IMG/VR virus record: IMGVR_UViG_3300025141_000463
Coordinates: 1-31,505 of that record
Reading direction: 5' to 3' (one strand)
Length of the DNA stretch: 31,505 bases
Source: a virus
Under the pieces are notes generated by a model. It saw only the letters and a program-made list of their open reading frames with translations, did not search any database and was not told the origin of the DNA. A program made the position numbers and the translations under genes. Positions 19,948 through 29,040 of the stretch are shown here, one piece after another. Every line of letters begins with the position of its first letter. The first letter of the stretch is position 1.

Positions 19948-22441
19948 TAAAACTCGACAAGCGTTAGGAAGAGTAGATAAACGTCTAAAAGGTATTGGAA
20001 AAAGCACCCAAGGCCTTGAACGGGGTTTCGGACGTCTACAATCAAAAATCCTTGCAGTTGGAGCCGCGTTAGCAACTGGGTTTGGTATTAAGAAAATATT
20101 ATCAGTATCTAGTCAAGTTGAACAACTCGAACTTAAACTTAAATTCCTATTTAAATCAGCAGAAGAAGGTGGCAAAGCATTTCAAGCCTTAACCTCTTAT
20201 GCAAGTAAAGTTCCGTTCGAACTAGAACAAATAGCCGCGGCTTCAGGCAACCTAGCTGTTGTGGCTAAAGATGCCGACCACTTGTCAGAACTGTTAGTTC
20301 TAACGGGTAATGTCGCAGTCTTCATGGGTGGAGACTTTAGATTAGCAGGCGAGCAAGTTCAAAGAGCAATGTCTGGCGGTATAGCGGCCGCAGAAATATT
20401 CAGGGAAAAAGGTATTAAAGCGATGGCCGGCTTTAAAGACGGCGTCAATTATAATGTTGCCCAATCACAAAAAAAATTAATGGAGGCGTTTGGTCCTGGC
20501 GGAACATTTGGTAGGGCCGCGAACGCAATGGCAACTACTTGGACTGGTGTCTTGAGTATGATATCAGACAAAGTCTTCCAATTTACACTTGCAGTAGGTA
20601 AAGCAGGCGGACTGTTTGAATTTTCCAAAGGCATAGCAGGCGTTATTAATAAAGCTATGGGGGATAATGAAGAAGGACTAAACAAATTTGCCGCTAACGT
20701 AGGTAATAAAATAATTGAAATAACACAAAAAATGGCAATAGGCACAGCACAACTAATAGATATGATGAGCCCAATTTTTAAATTTGTTAGGTCTGGTATA
20801 AACGGTATGGTTAGTTTTATGAATATGTTACCTGGAACTATAAAAGCTATAGGTATCATAGGATTCTTGATGCTAGGACTAAAAGGCAAACTACTTGTTT
20901 TAGCCATTGGTGCAGTATTAGATAACCTTGGCGGTATGGTTGATGATTTTATGAAGAGTATAGAAGCAATGGCAGGCTTCGTCGTCGACAAACTGAATTG
21001 GCTAATAGACAAGGCGAATGCACTAAATCCATTTAAAGAAATTCCACAGATTCCGGCACCCGACTTTGGTAGCTGGGCCGCACCTATTAATGCCATGAGT
21101 GATAAACTCAAAAAAATGTTTGACAGTCTGACAGATAGCACCAATATTAAGCAAATGGGTGAAATGGAATCGAAGATTAGAGATATTATTAAGCAAATCG
21201 AAATTGAAATGGCCTTGAACGCAGAAGCGAAGAGACAACTTGACGAAGAATTAAAAAAGATGGGAATCAAAAATCAGGCGGAATTTGATTTCAGATCACT
21301 TGTGGAGCAGTCATTAGGAGAAATTCAAAAACAAACAGACTCAATAAATGGACTTACAAAAGAGCAAAGAGTATCGTTAGAACTAGAGAAGAAAAAGTAT
21401 GTCGAGTTATTTGCAACAGCAGGCATTACAAAAGAAGTCATGGATGCGAAGAAAGAAGAAATTAGAGCGGCACTGATGGCCAATGAAGTGCTAAAAGAAA
21501 CAGTAGCATTAGAAAAACAGAGAAAAATTGAAGCAGAAGCAATGATTGAATCCGCTACTAAATTTAGAGTGGATTATATACAAAAAGAAACTGAAGCTCT
21601 TCAAACAGTTGCAAATAATGCCATAGCAATTCTAAACACCCAGAAAGAAACACAGTTAATAACTGAACAAGACTTTGCTAATAGTAAACTTGCAATCGAG
21701 GCTCTCCTAAATCAAGAAATTCTTGACATGGAAGCGGCACGGTTACAAAAGCAAGAAGATATGTATATGGCGTCGTTGGAAAAAAGATTAACTGCTAATC
21801 AAGGTGCTATAGCAAAACATATGAGTGCTGAAGACAAAGAGTTTTTAAAGAAAAAGGGCAGAGAAGAAAAACAAAAAGAAATTAATCGGACTAGAATAGA
21901 ATTTGAGAAAAAGTCTGAGATGGAAAAATATCAATTTGGTATTGGCCAAGCTAAAAACTTTTTCGCCGCATTAGGCAAAGAGAACAAAGCGGCATTTGCG
22001 GCGGCGAAGGCAATGGCTATTGCTGAAGCAGTTATTAACACATACCAAGGTGCCACAAAAGCATTAGCATCTTATCCACCTCCATTTAACTTTATAGCAA
22101 TGGCGGCAGTAATAGCGGCAGGTTTTGCACAAGTATCAGCAATTAGGGCACAGACGGCACAACGAGGTGGAACTGTATTAGGCGGAGCCACAGCATTAGT
22201 TGGTGAGGACGGACCTGAACTTATTGTTCCTAAACAAAGTTCAACAGTCATACCAAGAGAAGTAGCAGATGCTGTTGGGGGCATTAGTGGAGGCATGGGC
22301 GGTGAAGTAAATGTAAACTTTAACATAACAACAGTTGATGCAAGGGACTTTGATCAACTACTTGTTGAAAGACGTGGAACTATTGTTGGAATTATTAACA
22401 ATGCCATGAATCAACAAGGCAAAGTGGGAGTGACTGCTTAA
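19913..22441 (+). CDS. Tape measure protein
   Basis: 842 residues, the longest gene, directly after the chaperones. GTG start with AAGGAG 12 bases upstream, inside the frameshift extension. N-terminal helices with Gly/Ala-rich segments (RLQSKILAVGAALATGFGIKK), a TMP-typical FELEQIAAASGNLAV and AEIFREKGI region, hydrophobic stretches near 310-345, then long coiled coils (about 405-700), a membrane-like AKAMAIAEAVINTYQGATKAL, and the classic C-terminus GEDGPELIVPK. At about 0.15 nm per residue the tail would be near 125 nm (estimate). No lytic domain is evident. Confidence 0.9.
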   Translation: MATQIVEIRAVDKTRQALGRVDKRLKGIGKSTQGLERGFGRLQSKILAVGAALATGFGIKKILSVSSQVEQLELKLKFLFKSAEEGGKAFQALTSYASKVPFELEQIAAASGNLAVVAKDADHLSELLVLTGNVAVFMGGDFRLAGEQVQRAMSGGIAAAEIFREKGIKAMAGFKDGVNYNVAQSQKKLMEAFGPGGTFGRAANAMATTWTGVLSMISDKVFQFTLAVGKAGGLFEFSKGIAGVINKAMGDNEEGLNKFAANVGNKIIEITQKMAIGTAQLIDMMSPIFKFVRSGINGMVSFMNMLPGTIKAIGIIGFLMLGLKGKLLVLAIGAVLDNLGGMVDDFMKSIEAMAGFVVDKLNWLIDKANALNPFKEIPQIPAPDFGSWAAPINAMSDKLKKMFDSLTDSTNIKQMGEMESKIRDIIKQIEIEMALNAEAKRQLDEELKKMGIKNQAEFDFRSLVEQSLGEIQKQTDSINGLTKEQRVSLELEKKKYVELFATAGITKEVMDAKKEEIRAALMANEVLKETVALEKQRKIEAEAMIESATKFRVDYIQKETEALQTVANNAIAILNTQKETQLITEQDFANSKLAIEALLNQEILDMEAARLQKQEDMYMASLEKRLTANQGAIAKHMSAEDKEFLKKKGREEKQKEINRTRIEFEKKSEMEKYQFGIGQAKNFFAALGKENKAAFAAAKAMAIAEAVINTYQGATKALASYPPPFNFIAMAAVIAAGFAQVSAIRAQTAQRGGTVLGGATALVGEDGPELIVPKQSSTVIPREVADAVGGISGGMGGEVNVNFNITTVDARDFDQLLVERRGTIVGIINNAMNQQGKVGVTA

Positions 22442-23061
22442 TGGCTTATATAGGATTTTTTCCAGTTAGTTTAGGATTTAAAGCTCTTAAATTTAAACAA
22501 AAAACAATTACAAAGAAAACAGAAACAGCAAGTGGCAGAACTGTTAGAGCAACGAATGCCACTACACTATGGCAAGGTGTTTTAGCTTTTCCATCTACAT
22601 CGGCTGGTGACTTTAGGGCAGTTCAAGCCTTTGTTGCTAGATGTCAAGGTAGTTTAAATGAGTTTGATTTAGTTATTCCAACTATATCAGATACCAGTGG
22701 CAGTTATCCAAGTCAAGTAACTTTTCCAAGTGCGGCATCAACGGCCGCTGGATCGACTAGTATTGCTGTAACATCAGATCAAACAAGTAAAACAATTTTA
22801 AGAGCAGGCGATGTTATTAGGTTTTTTAATCATACAAAAGTTTACATGGTTACAGAAGACGCTACTACTGACGGAGCAGGCGCAGGAACAATACAATTTC
22901 AACCAGCATTAGTTACAGCAGTGGACAGCGATAGTGCTGGAGAACCTATATCTGTTAACCAAGTCGCATTTAGATTTATAATTTCTAATGATTTACAAGA
23001 ATATGGTTACGATAATCAAGGATTTGTAAGTTTTGAAATAGATGTGCAAGAGGTTTACTAA
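22441..23061 (+). CDS. Distal tail or minor tail protein
   Basis: 206 residues, start overlapping the tape measure stop. The pattern GFKALKFKQKTITKKTETASG then WQGVLAFPSTSAGDFRAVQAF, and an internal insertion about AAGSTSIAVT...RAGDVIRFFNH...YMVTEDATTDGAGAGTIQF, fits proteins capping the tube at the tip (gpM or Dit role). C-terminal strand FVSFEIDVQEVY. Contains one DSAG peptide. Confidence 0.65.
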   Translation: MAYIGFFPVSLGFKALKFKQKTITKKTETASGRTVRATNATTLWQGVLAFPSTSAGDFRAVQAFVARCQGSLNEFDLVIPTISDTSGSYPSQVTFPSAASTAAGSTSIAVTSDQTSKTILRAGDVIRFFNHTKVYMVTEDATTDGAGAGTIQFQPALVTAVDSDSAGEPISVNQVAFRFIISNDLQEYGYDNQGFVSFEIDVQEVY

Positions 23062-23624
23062 TGGCACGACTAGCAGGTGGAAACACTAACACAGCATTAG
23101 CCAGAGATGCTATTGTAACTTATTTGCTATTAGATCTAAATGGCACATATTACACAGACGCTCCTTATGATATTGTTTACGATTCTAAAACATTCTCAGC
23201 ACAAGGAATCTTTTTAAGTATTACCTCAGCAAGTGAAACTTCCGAATTATCAATCACAAGTATTACAATAACCTTAAGTGCTTTAGATCCAACAACAGTT
23301 TCTACGTTTGCAGTTAGTTCTCTTATTAATAAAGATGTTGTTATACATAGAGCATTAGTTGACCAGACTGACAATAGTATTATAGATGATAGCACAGGCG
23401 ATGGACCTATTTTAATATTCCAAGGTCGTGTTGCTGGCTATCAAATTAATGATGCAGAAAAAACAGCAGGACTGGCTATCCAAGTAGACAGTTTATTTTC
23501 TAACTTTGAAAAAGTAAGTTGTCGTAGAACAAATTTAAAAAACTTCCAAAGAGAATATCCGGCAGACTTTAGCATGGAATATTCACATGAAGCAATTAAA
23601 GATATACGTTGGGGCAAAAAATAA
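23061..23624 (+). CDS. Tail tip protein, DUF2163/gpL-like
   Basis: 187 residues. Starts ALARDAIVTYLLLDLNGTYY with PYDIVYDSKTFSAQGIFLSIT, then SELSITSITITLSALD, and ILIFQGRVAGYQIN, the order of the hub-type domain in DUF2163/gpL-like tail tip proteins. The Cys-containing end (VSCRRTNLKNFQREYPAD) resembles the iron-sulfur region of gpL ('C...~~.~~Q~~~p~D'), but only one cysteine is present, so a cluster is unlikely. Confidence 0.65.
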   Translation: MARLAGGNTNTALARDAIVTYLLLDLNGTYYTDAPYDIVYDSKTFSAQGIFLSITSASETSELSITSITITLSALDPTTVSTFAVSSLINKDVVIHRALVDQTDNSIIDDSTGDGPILIFQGRVAGYQINDAEKTAGLAIQVDSLFSNFEKVSCRRTNLKNFQREYPADFSMEYSHEAIKDIRWGKK

Positions 23625-24103
23625 TGATTAGAGAATTTGAACCCAAAGATTTAAACGGAATTTTAAACATAGCAAAATATCATGCTGGTGAATTAGAATT
23701 CAATTCAGTAATACCCATTGACGATGTTTATTTGTCAAAGCAATTAAAAAGAATATTAATGAATGATGGTATTAAATGTTTAGTAGTAGAAAAACATAAT
23801 GACATTATAGGTTATGCTATATTCTACCTACATACTAAATTATGGAACCCTACTTTGTTTGGGCAGTTAGCTTTCTTTTATATTTTAGATGGCGAACGTA
23901 ATAAAGTAATTGCAGATATGTTATGGTCAGAAGTTATAGCAGTCTGTAAAAAACACGGAGCACAGTTTTTTGAAAGTGATATTTGTGCATTTAATAAAGA
24001 CTGGGAGGGCTCGGCTGACGCTATAGATAGAGCGTCAACATACTTTGAACACAAGAATGGTAGTCATTGTGGCAATCATTATATACATAGGATACCAGCA
24101 TAA
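23624..24103 (+). CDS. GNAT-like N-acetyltransferase fold protein
   Basis: 159 residues. Start taken at ATG 23624, which overlaps the previous stop (TAATG); a reading from 23609 only adds five residues inside the upstream gene. IREFEPKDLNGILNIAKYH, LVVEKHNDIIGYAIFYL, LAFFYILDGERNKVIADMLW follow the GNAT order (helix 1, strand, acetyl-CoA region), but the classic Q/RxxGxG/A loop is modified to GERNKVIAD. It replaces the NlpC/P60 peptidase that often lies between gpL-like and gpJ-like genes. It may be virion-associated. Confidence 0.6.
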   Translation: MIREFEPKDLNGILNIAKYHAGELEFNSVIPIDDVYLSKQLKRILMNDGIKCLVVEKHNDIIGYAIFYLHTKLWNPTLFGQLAFFYILDGERNKVIADMLWSEVIAVCKKHGAQFFESDICAFNKDWEGSADAIDRASTYFEHKNGSHCGNHYIHRIPA

Positions 24104-26529
24104 TGGGTGGTGTAATTGAATGGATAGGTGAAGTTATTGGCACTATTATTAGTGTCATTGTAGAATTTGTCGGCGACATTTTCAGTTTCCTATTAGCACC
24201 ATTTGGCACACCTGATGTTCCAGATCAACCACAAGCAGATCAACAAGCGACTGGTGTAACTGTTACAAAGCAAGGAACCAATGTTGCTATACCTGTTGTT
24301 TATGGATTTAGAAGAGTTGGAGGAGTTATTGTTCATGCAGAAACAGGTTCAACAAATAATCAATATCTATGGGCCGTTTACGCATTGTCAGAAGGACAAA
24401 TCCAAGGTGTAAAAAGAATTATAGTTGATGACGTTGAATTACCTTTGCCTAGTGAATATACATCTGGCAATGGATTTTCAACAGGCGGTTTTTATTCTAA
24501 TGGGTTTGATGTTCCTGTTAATAAGGACAGGTTTAATGGAAGAATAAGATTTCAATGCTTTGATGGTGGATCAGGTAATCCATCAGTAGCAAGTATCATG
24601 GATGATGCACCAGTTTGGCCAGGTAAAGATAGAACTATGACTGGTGTTGCTTATGTGGCAATGCGTTTTGAATGGAAAGAAATTAAAACACAAGACGACG
24701 CTAATAATAATCCTTTTAGAGGCGGAATACCACAAGTTCAATTTGATATTTGTGGTAAGTTAGTTTATAATGTAAGAAATATGGCTCCAGTAGGAGTTTT
24801 AAATTTAGCTAATGACTATGCAGACCTAAGTAAAAGTTATAATGCAAATCCGGCTAACTGTATTTTAGATTATTTGATGAACCCACGCTATGGTGCAGGT
24901 ATTCCTAAAGAACAAATTAACGCATATAGTTTTTGGGTTGCCGCAAACAAATATGATCAAACAGTAACTTATAATAATACCTACACAGGCAAGGCATTAA
25001 CTTGTAATGCTGTTATTGACACTAACAATAAAATTTTATCTAATGTAAAAAATTTAATTGGTGGTGGTAGAGGTATTATGCCGTATATACAAGGTAGATA
25101 TAAATTAAAAGTTGAAGACGGTGGACACGCCACAGACATTACCTCAACAACTGTTGATATTGCATATGACGTTGACAAGAATGTTGTCCATGGCGGTATT
25201 ACTTTACAAGGTGAAAGAAAAAGAACCAAATTAAATCAAGCAATAGTAAACTATGTTGATCCTGATTTAGAATTCACTAACCAACAAGTTTTTTATAATG
25301 TAAGTGCTGATAAAACTATAGACAATGATGAAGAGTTGTCTAAAGAATTTACATTCCATACAATTACAAATAAAGCAATGGCATATGAAAATGCTAGAAT
25401 GATTTATTTGAAATCAAGACAACAACGTTCTGTTAAATTTAGAGCAACACAAGAACTTCATGCAGTTGAAGTTGGCGATATTATAAGAATAACAGATACA
25501 ACTTTACAATTAACAAACGTATCATTTAGGATAGTAAGAGTAGATTTAAATCCCGACTTGACTGTCAACATTAACGCAGTTGAACATGATGCGTCTATAT
25601 ATCCTGCAACTGGAGGCGTAGGACAATTAGATGTTCCACCGCCAATTTATAGTCCAGATCCTATTTCTTTACGTCCAAGACAACGAGGTGCTCCAATTAG
25701 TCCAATTGGAATTGTTCCTCCAAATGAAGATCCAGATAGTTCAGGTGAGCCTATAGAAACTAATCCACTGCCACCAAGACCACCTATAAACTTCTTTGAC
25801 GTAAGTTTGTTTAAAGCATATGATCAAGTTGACATCATTAATGTTCCTAATAAATTTGCAGTAAAAGATCAGTTTGGAATTGAAGGCTATGGACTAACAA
25901 AATTTAGTGGGTTTCATGTTAATATTAGTAGCACAAAAGGATTAGCATTTCATAATCCTAATGTAATTGGCACAGACAAAGAAGGTAGTCTAGTGTATGC
26001 AACTAAACAAACATCAACCTTTGATGGTAAGACATATACATTAAACAAACCTATTTCAAATGATTATTTGTTTTATCGTAACAGTCAAGATCTTGTTACT
26101 GGAGCATCACAACAGATGGACGTAGGGTTGTTTTTAAATTTACCAGCTAACCCATCCTTTGATTCAATTCGTATTAGATACTTTATTAATGAATCGCAAA
26201 GGGCTGAAGGCGAAACTCCAATCTCTGGACCTTTTCACTTTATAAAATTTGGAACTAAAGGTTTTAGTGATCACAAAGATATTAATTTTGTGAAATTTGA
26301 TTGGAGCAGAGTGATTAGTGGTGGAAGAGAATATCATGCAGATGGTAGTAATTTAGGAAATTATACATATTACGATCCTATTATAGGAAGTAATTTAACA
26401 GGATCAAATATTGAAGCGTATCTTAATTATTTGATACAAAATCCATTAGTTGCTGTGGCAGGAATGGATGCAGGTGTAAGTCCTGCTGGAGGTGATAGTC
26501 AAGTGACAAGTCACAATTTAGGAACTTAA
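24103..26529 (+). CDS. Tail tip attachment protein (gpJ-like)
   Basis: 808 residues. It begins with a hydrophobic helix region (IEWIGEVIGTIISVIVEFVGD), then VTVTKQGTNVAIPVVYGFRRVGG, the standard start of this family ('P~iyG..rv~G~iv'), and CILDYLMNPRYGAGIPKEQIN at about 249-270, another hallmark. The hub-type middle (RQQRSVKFRATQELHAVEVGD) leads to a proline-rich hinge (about 510-565) and a C-terminal fibre-like part. It forms the central tip that contacts the host. The ATG overlaps the previous stop. Confidence 0.85.
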   Translation: MGGVIEWIGEVIGTIISVIVEFVGDIFSFLLAPFGTPDVPDQPQADQQATGVTVTKQGTNVAIPVVYGFRRVGGVIVHAETGSTNNQYLWAVYALSEGQIQGVKRIIVDDVELPLPSEYTSGNGFSTGGFYSNGFDVPVNKDRFNGRIRFQCFDGGSGNPSVASIMDDAPVWPGKDRTMTGVAYVAMRFEWKEIKTQDDANNNPFRGGIPQVQFDICGKLVYNVRNMAPVGVLNLANDYADLSKSYNANPANCILDYLMNPRYGAGIPKEQINAYSFWVAANKYDQTVTYNNTYTGKALTCNAVIDTNNKILSNVKNLIGGGRGIMPYIQGRYKLKVEDGGHATDITSTTVDIAYDVDKNVVHGGITLQGERKRTKLNQAIVNYVDPDLEFTNQQVFYNVSADKTIDNDEELSKEFTFHTITNKAMAYENARMIYLKSRQQRSVKFRATQELHAVEVGDIIRITDTTLQLTNVSFRIVRVDLNPDLTVNINAVEHDASIYPATGGVGQLDVPPPIYSPDPISLRPRQRGAPISPIGIVPPNEDPDSSGEPIETNPLPPRPPINFFDVSLFKAYDQVDIINVPNKFAVKDQFGIEGYGLTKFSGFHVNISSTKGLAFHNPNVIGTDKEGSLVYATKQTSTFDGKTYTLNKPISNDYLFYRNSQDLVTGASQQMDVGLFLNLPANPSFDSIRIRYFINESQRAEGETPISGPFHFIKFGTKGFSDHKDINFVKFDWSRVISGGREYHADGSNLGNYTYYDPIIGSNLTGSNIEAYLNYLIQNPLVAVAGMDAGVSPAGGDSQVTSHNLGT

Positions 26530-26530
26530 T

Positions 26531-27298
26531 ATGGCTGGCAACGGATACTTTGCAGAAGGAATTTATCAACCACTATCAACACAGACGTGGGCTAACCTAA
26601 CCAGTGGCTGGGACACTTATACAGACAGCTGGAATTTAACTCCTACTTTACCGTTAACATATACAACAGACATTGTTGACTATGGACGTATAGAAAAATT
26701 ATTACCTTTAACATTAGTAAGCAAAACAGGAACAATGACAACAACTATTGTCTATGGTGATACTGTTGACAGTTCAGGTGGAACAATAGATAGTAGCACA
26801 AGTCTAGTAGTAAATGTAGGCGATACTGTAACTGCTATTAAGGCAAGATATTTTCAATTTACTTTTAGTTTAAATTATGGAGATAGTGCTGGCGCTGAAG
26901 CAACACCTAACATAACAAATATTCAAACAGATCTAAATGCAGAAAAAATTACAGCAAGTTTTGATTCTATTGAATCAAGTTCATTAGGTGGATCAACAGG
27001 TGCAAGAGAATTAGTATTAGACCAACCTATTTCACCAACTGTGGCTGTTATACAACCACACCAAGCTACACCTGGTTATATGGCAGATGGTTATGTTGCT
27101 GACGGTTATATAGCAACTGGAAGTTCTAGTGCTAGACCAATAGCCTATTTGGATAAATCTACAGATCCAATTACAGTAAATATATACGAATTAGATACGT
27201 TTGGAAAAACAAAAAACATTGATTGCACATTTGACGCTATTGTTGTTGGATTACCAACAGCGAAAGCAGACGTAGATGGCAATATACAAAGAGGATAA
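26531..27298 (+). CDS. Tail fibre or tip-associated protein
   Basis: 255 residues, starting one base after the gpJ-like stop. Beta-rich and Thr/Ser-rich, with ATPGYMADGYVADGYIATG (repeat 'GY.adGY.a', about 180-198) similar in style to the start of the adhesin at 8890 (YVTSDYI). Contains a DSAG peptide. Likely a fibre component attached to the tip; no enzyme motif. Confidence 0.6.
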   Translation: MAGNGYFAEGIYQPLSTQTWANLTSGWDTYTDSWNLTPTLPLTYTTDIVDYGRIEKLLPLTLVSKTGTMTTTIVYGDTVDSSGGTIDSSTSLVVNVGDTVTAIKARYFQFTFSLNYGDSAGAEATPNITNIQTDLNAEKITASFDSIESSSLGGSTGARELVLDQPISPTVAVIQPHQATPGYMADGYVADGYIATGSSSARPIAYLDKSTDPITVNIYELDTFGKTKNIDCTFDAIVVGLPTAKADVDGNIQRG

Positions 27299-27300
27299 TT

Positions 27301-27870
27301 ATGGCGTGGCCAACAAGTAAACCTGACTCAACAGCATTTGATAATGCAGACGATTCTATTAGAGATAGTCGTGCAGAAATAAAAACTATGTCTGACGCTG
27401 TCAACGACGTTGTTGACTTTGTTGACACAACTGCTATTGCTGATGGGAATGTATTAATTTATGATAGTGCGTCAGGAACAATTAAACCTGGAGAAGCTGG
27501 AGCAACAACTTTAGGAACACCGACAACTATTGCCACTGTTACTTCTTGTCCTACTACTGTAAATGTTACTCAGCCGTATACACATATTCTTGTAAATGAT
27601 CCTAGTGGTGGTGCATTAACTATTAATATGTCTGCTATGTCTATGAATGACACGTGGACTGTTTTTCTTTCGCAATATGTTGGAGGTTCTTGCACTAGAG
27701 TTTTTACCCACAATGGGGATTCATCAGATGCGGCTTGGACAAGTGGAACATCAACTATATCAACATCAGGTGAATGTAATGTAATTAAAAGGTTTCCAAA
27801 TCCGCTTAATCAGCCTCTGACTAGTTACTATATGACAATAGATAGAACAACTGGCTCTAGAATGGACTAA
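27301..27870 (+). CDS. Tail fibre protein with MAWP-type N-terminal domain
   Basis: 189 residues. The start MAWPTSKPDSTAFDNADDSI then RAEIKTMSDAVNDVVDFV matches the N-terminus at 7679 and, less closely, 27919. The C-terminal part is beta-rich with Cys residues and resembles a small fibre head. The RBS AGAGGA lies before the ATG. Confidence 0.6.
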   Translation: MAWPTSKPDSTAFDNADDSIRDSRAEIKTMSDAVNDVVDFVDTTAIADGNVLIYDSASGTIKPGEAGATTLGTPTTIATVTSCPTTVNVTQPYTHILVNDPSGGALTINMSAMSMNDTWTVFLSQYVGGSCTRVFTHNGDSSDAAWTSGTSTISTSGECNVIKRFPNPLNQPLTSYYMTIDRTTGSRMD

Positions 27871-27894
27871 AATGACGGTGATTTTTAACATTAA

Positions 27895-27902
27895 AATAAA
27901 TA
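27895..27902 (+). promoter_or_regulatory. T4-type late promoter
   Basis: AATAAATA in the 48-base gap before the ATG at 27919 (16 bases from motif end to ATG). A transcript would start within or next to the ribosome site AAAGGAG, so this is less certain than the others. An AAAAT/ATTTT stem lies just upstream (27870-27886). Confidence 0.4.
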
Positions 27903-27918
27903 TAAAAGGAGACACATT

Positions 27919-28344
27919 ATGGCATGGGCCACAGCAGGAAATGTAATAACAACTAATTTAGACGCAGGAACAGATACGCCAGCGGCGGCTCGTCCTAATC
28001 TAAAAGCGGCTCTTGACGAATTAATTATTGTAATTAATGGTCGTGCTCAAGCAAGTGGTGTAGCACCTTTAAACAGTTCTACTAAAATTGATGCAACGTA
28101 TTTGCCAGATGAATTAAACACTTCAACATCAACAGATTTAACACTAGATCCTAATACAGGCAAAGTAAAAATAGAAGAAATTATAAATTTAGCACCACAA
28201 ACATTAATTCAGCTTAATGCAAGAACAGATAAAGCAGAAGGTGATGTAGCATATTGTTCAAATGGCAATGGCGGCGCTAAAACTATGGCAGTCTATGACG
28301 GCTCAAACTGGAAAGTTGTGGCACTTGGTGCAACTATTTCTTAA
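27919..28344 (+). CDS. Short tail fibre protein, MAW-type
   Basis: 141 residues; third paralog with MAWATAGNVITTNLDAGTDT then ARPNLKAALDELIIVINGR. The middle, VAPLNSSTKIDATYLPDELN, is a fibre-shaft pattern ('~a~lds~gkI~~~~LP~'), and the end GDVAYCSNGNGGAKTMAVYDGSNWKVVALG is the short receptor-type C-terminal head often seen in phage fibres. Confidence 0.65.
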   Translation: MAWATAGNVITTNLDAGTDTPAAARPNLKAALDELIIVINGRAQASGVAPLNSSTKIDATYLPDELNTSTSTDLTLDPNTGKVKIEEIINLAPQTLIQLNARTDKAEGDVAYCSNGNGGAKTMAVYDGSNWKVVALGATIS

Positions 28345-28353
28345 GGAATTATT

Positions 28354-28524
28354 ATGAGAGAAATTGAAAAACGCATTGATGCTATAGAGAAAACATTAGA
28401 CAAAATACAAAACAATCACCTAGCTCATTTATTACATGATATGGCTTTAGTAAAGAAATTTGTAATACTTGCGGCACTTGGTGTTGTTATTAATTTAGGT
28501 GTTGTTTTAACAACAATATTTTAG
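28354..28524 (+). CDS. Small membrane protein, XhlA-like (lysis candidate)
   Basis: 56 residues with AAGGAAT before the ATG; TAG overlaps the GTG of the next gene. A charged coiled-coil helix (IEKRIDAIEKTLDKIQNN, 4-21) is followed by one hydrophobic span (FVILAALGVVINLGVVLTTIF, 36-56). This is the layout of XhlA, a holin-accessory protein. It is the best lysis candidate in the window, but no endolysin is seen near it. Confidence 0.55.
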   Translation: MREIEKRIDAIEKTLDKIQNNHLAHLLHDMALVKKFVILAALGVVINLGVVLTTIF

Positions 28525-28859
28525 TGCGTTATCTTAAAATTAAACCCGACACATACTCCCTATCTAGACAACAAATGTTTCGTTTTGACACTTGCCAATT
28601 TTGTGGCAATAAAGGCGAACACAATTATAGAAGATTGTTATCTGAACATAATTTAGACCTTGCAAATAATCTTTGGAAAAGAACTTGTAGTAAGTGTAAT
28701 AAGACAACAGCTATAGTCAAAAGAGAACTTGATATTATTGAGTCACCTGAACCAAAAAAATCAGGACGTCCAAAAAAAATTTATTATGACAAAAATAATA
28801 CTCAAGTTGAAGAGTATATCGATCATTACATAATAAAATATGATGCACTCAAAAAATAG
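28524..28859 (+). CDS. Zinc-ribbon protein with AT-hook-like motif
   Basis: 111 residues, GTG start overlapping the preceding TAG. Two CxxC pairs (Cys24/Cys27 and Cys55/Cys58) can bind one zinc as a ribbon. KKSGRPKKIY (78-87) holds the GRP core of an AT-hook, which binds AT-rich minor grooves. With an overall basic charge a DNA-binding regulator is likely. Its target is unknown. It ends the long late unit. Confidence 0.6.
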   Translation: MRYLKIKPDTYSLSRQQMFRFDTCQFCGNKGEHNYRRLLSEHNLDLANNLWKRTCSKCNKTTAIVKRELDIIESPEPKKSGRPKKIYYDKNNTQVEEYIDHYIIKYDALKK

Positions 28860-29040
28860 AGCCATTTAGAATTAAACACCCCTTAAATCAGCTTATAGTG
28901 GCGTCTTAAACGCACATAAGTATACCACATTTACGTCGTAAGGCCTAATTGCTTACCAACATACCCAACAACATTTTTTTAGACATTTAAGAGCCATTTA
29001 AATTACAAACCACTCTTATCCCCGGTTATTTTTGTAATTG
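28860..29040 (+). other. Non-coding stretch with direct repeat and hairpins
   Basis: No gene. AGAGCCATTTA occurs twice (28858-28868 and 28990-29000). GCGT/ACGC (28901-28904 with 28910-28913) forms a small hairpin. AATTACAAA (29001-29009) and TTTGTAATT (29031-29039) are perfect 9-base arms that end one base before the promoter at 29041. Confidence 0.6.

Noticed and set aside
20449-21270. 273-codon open frame opposite the tape measure gene
   Set aside because: It has low-complexity Ile/Ser/Leu-rich content typical of the antisense of an Asp/Lys/Gly-coding gene, has no ribosome site, and overlaps a certain gene.
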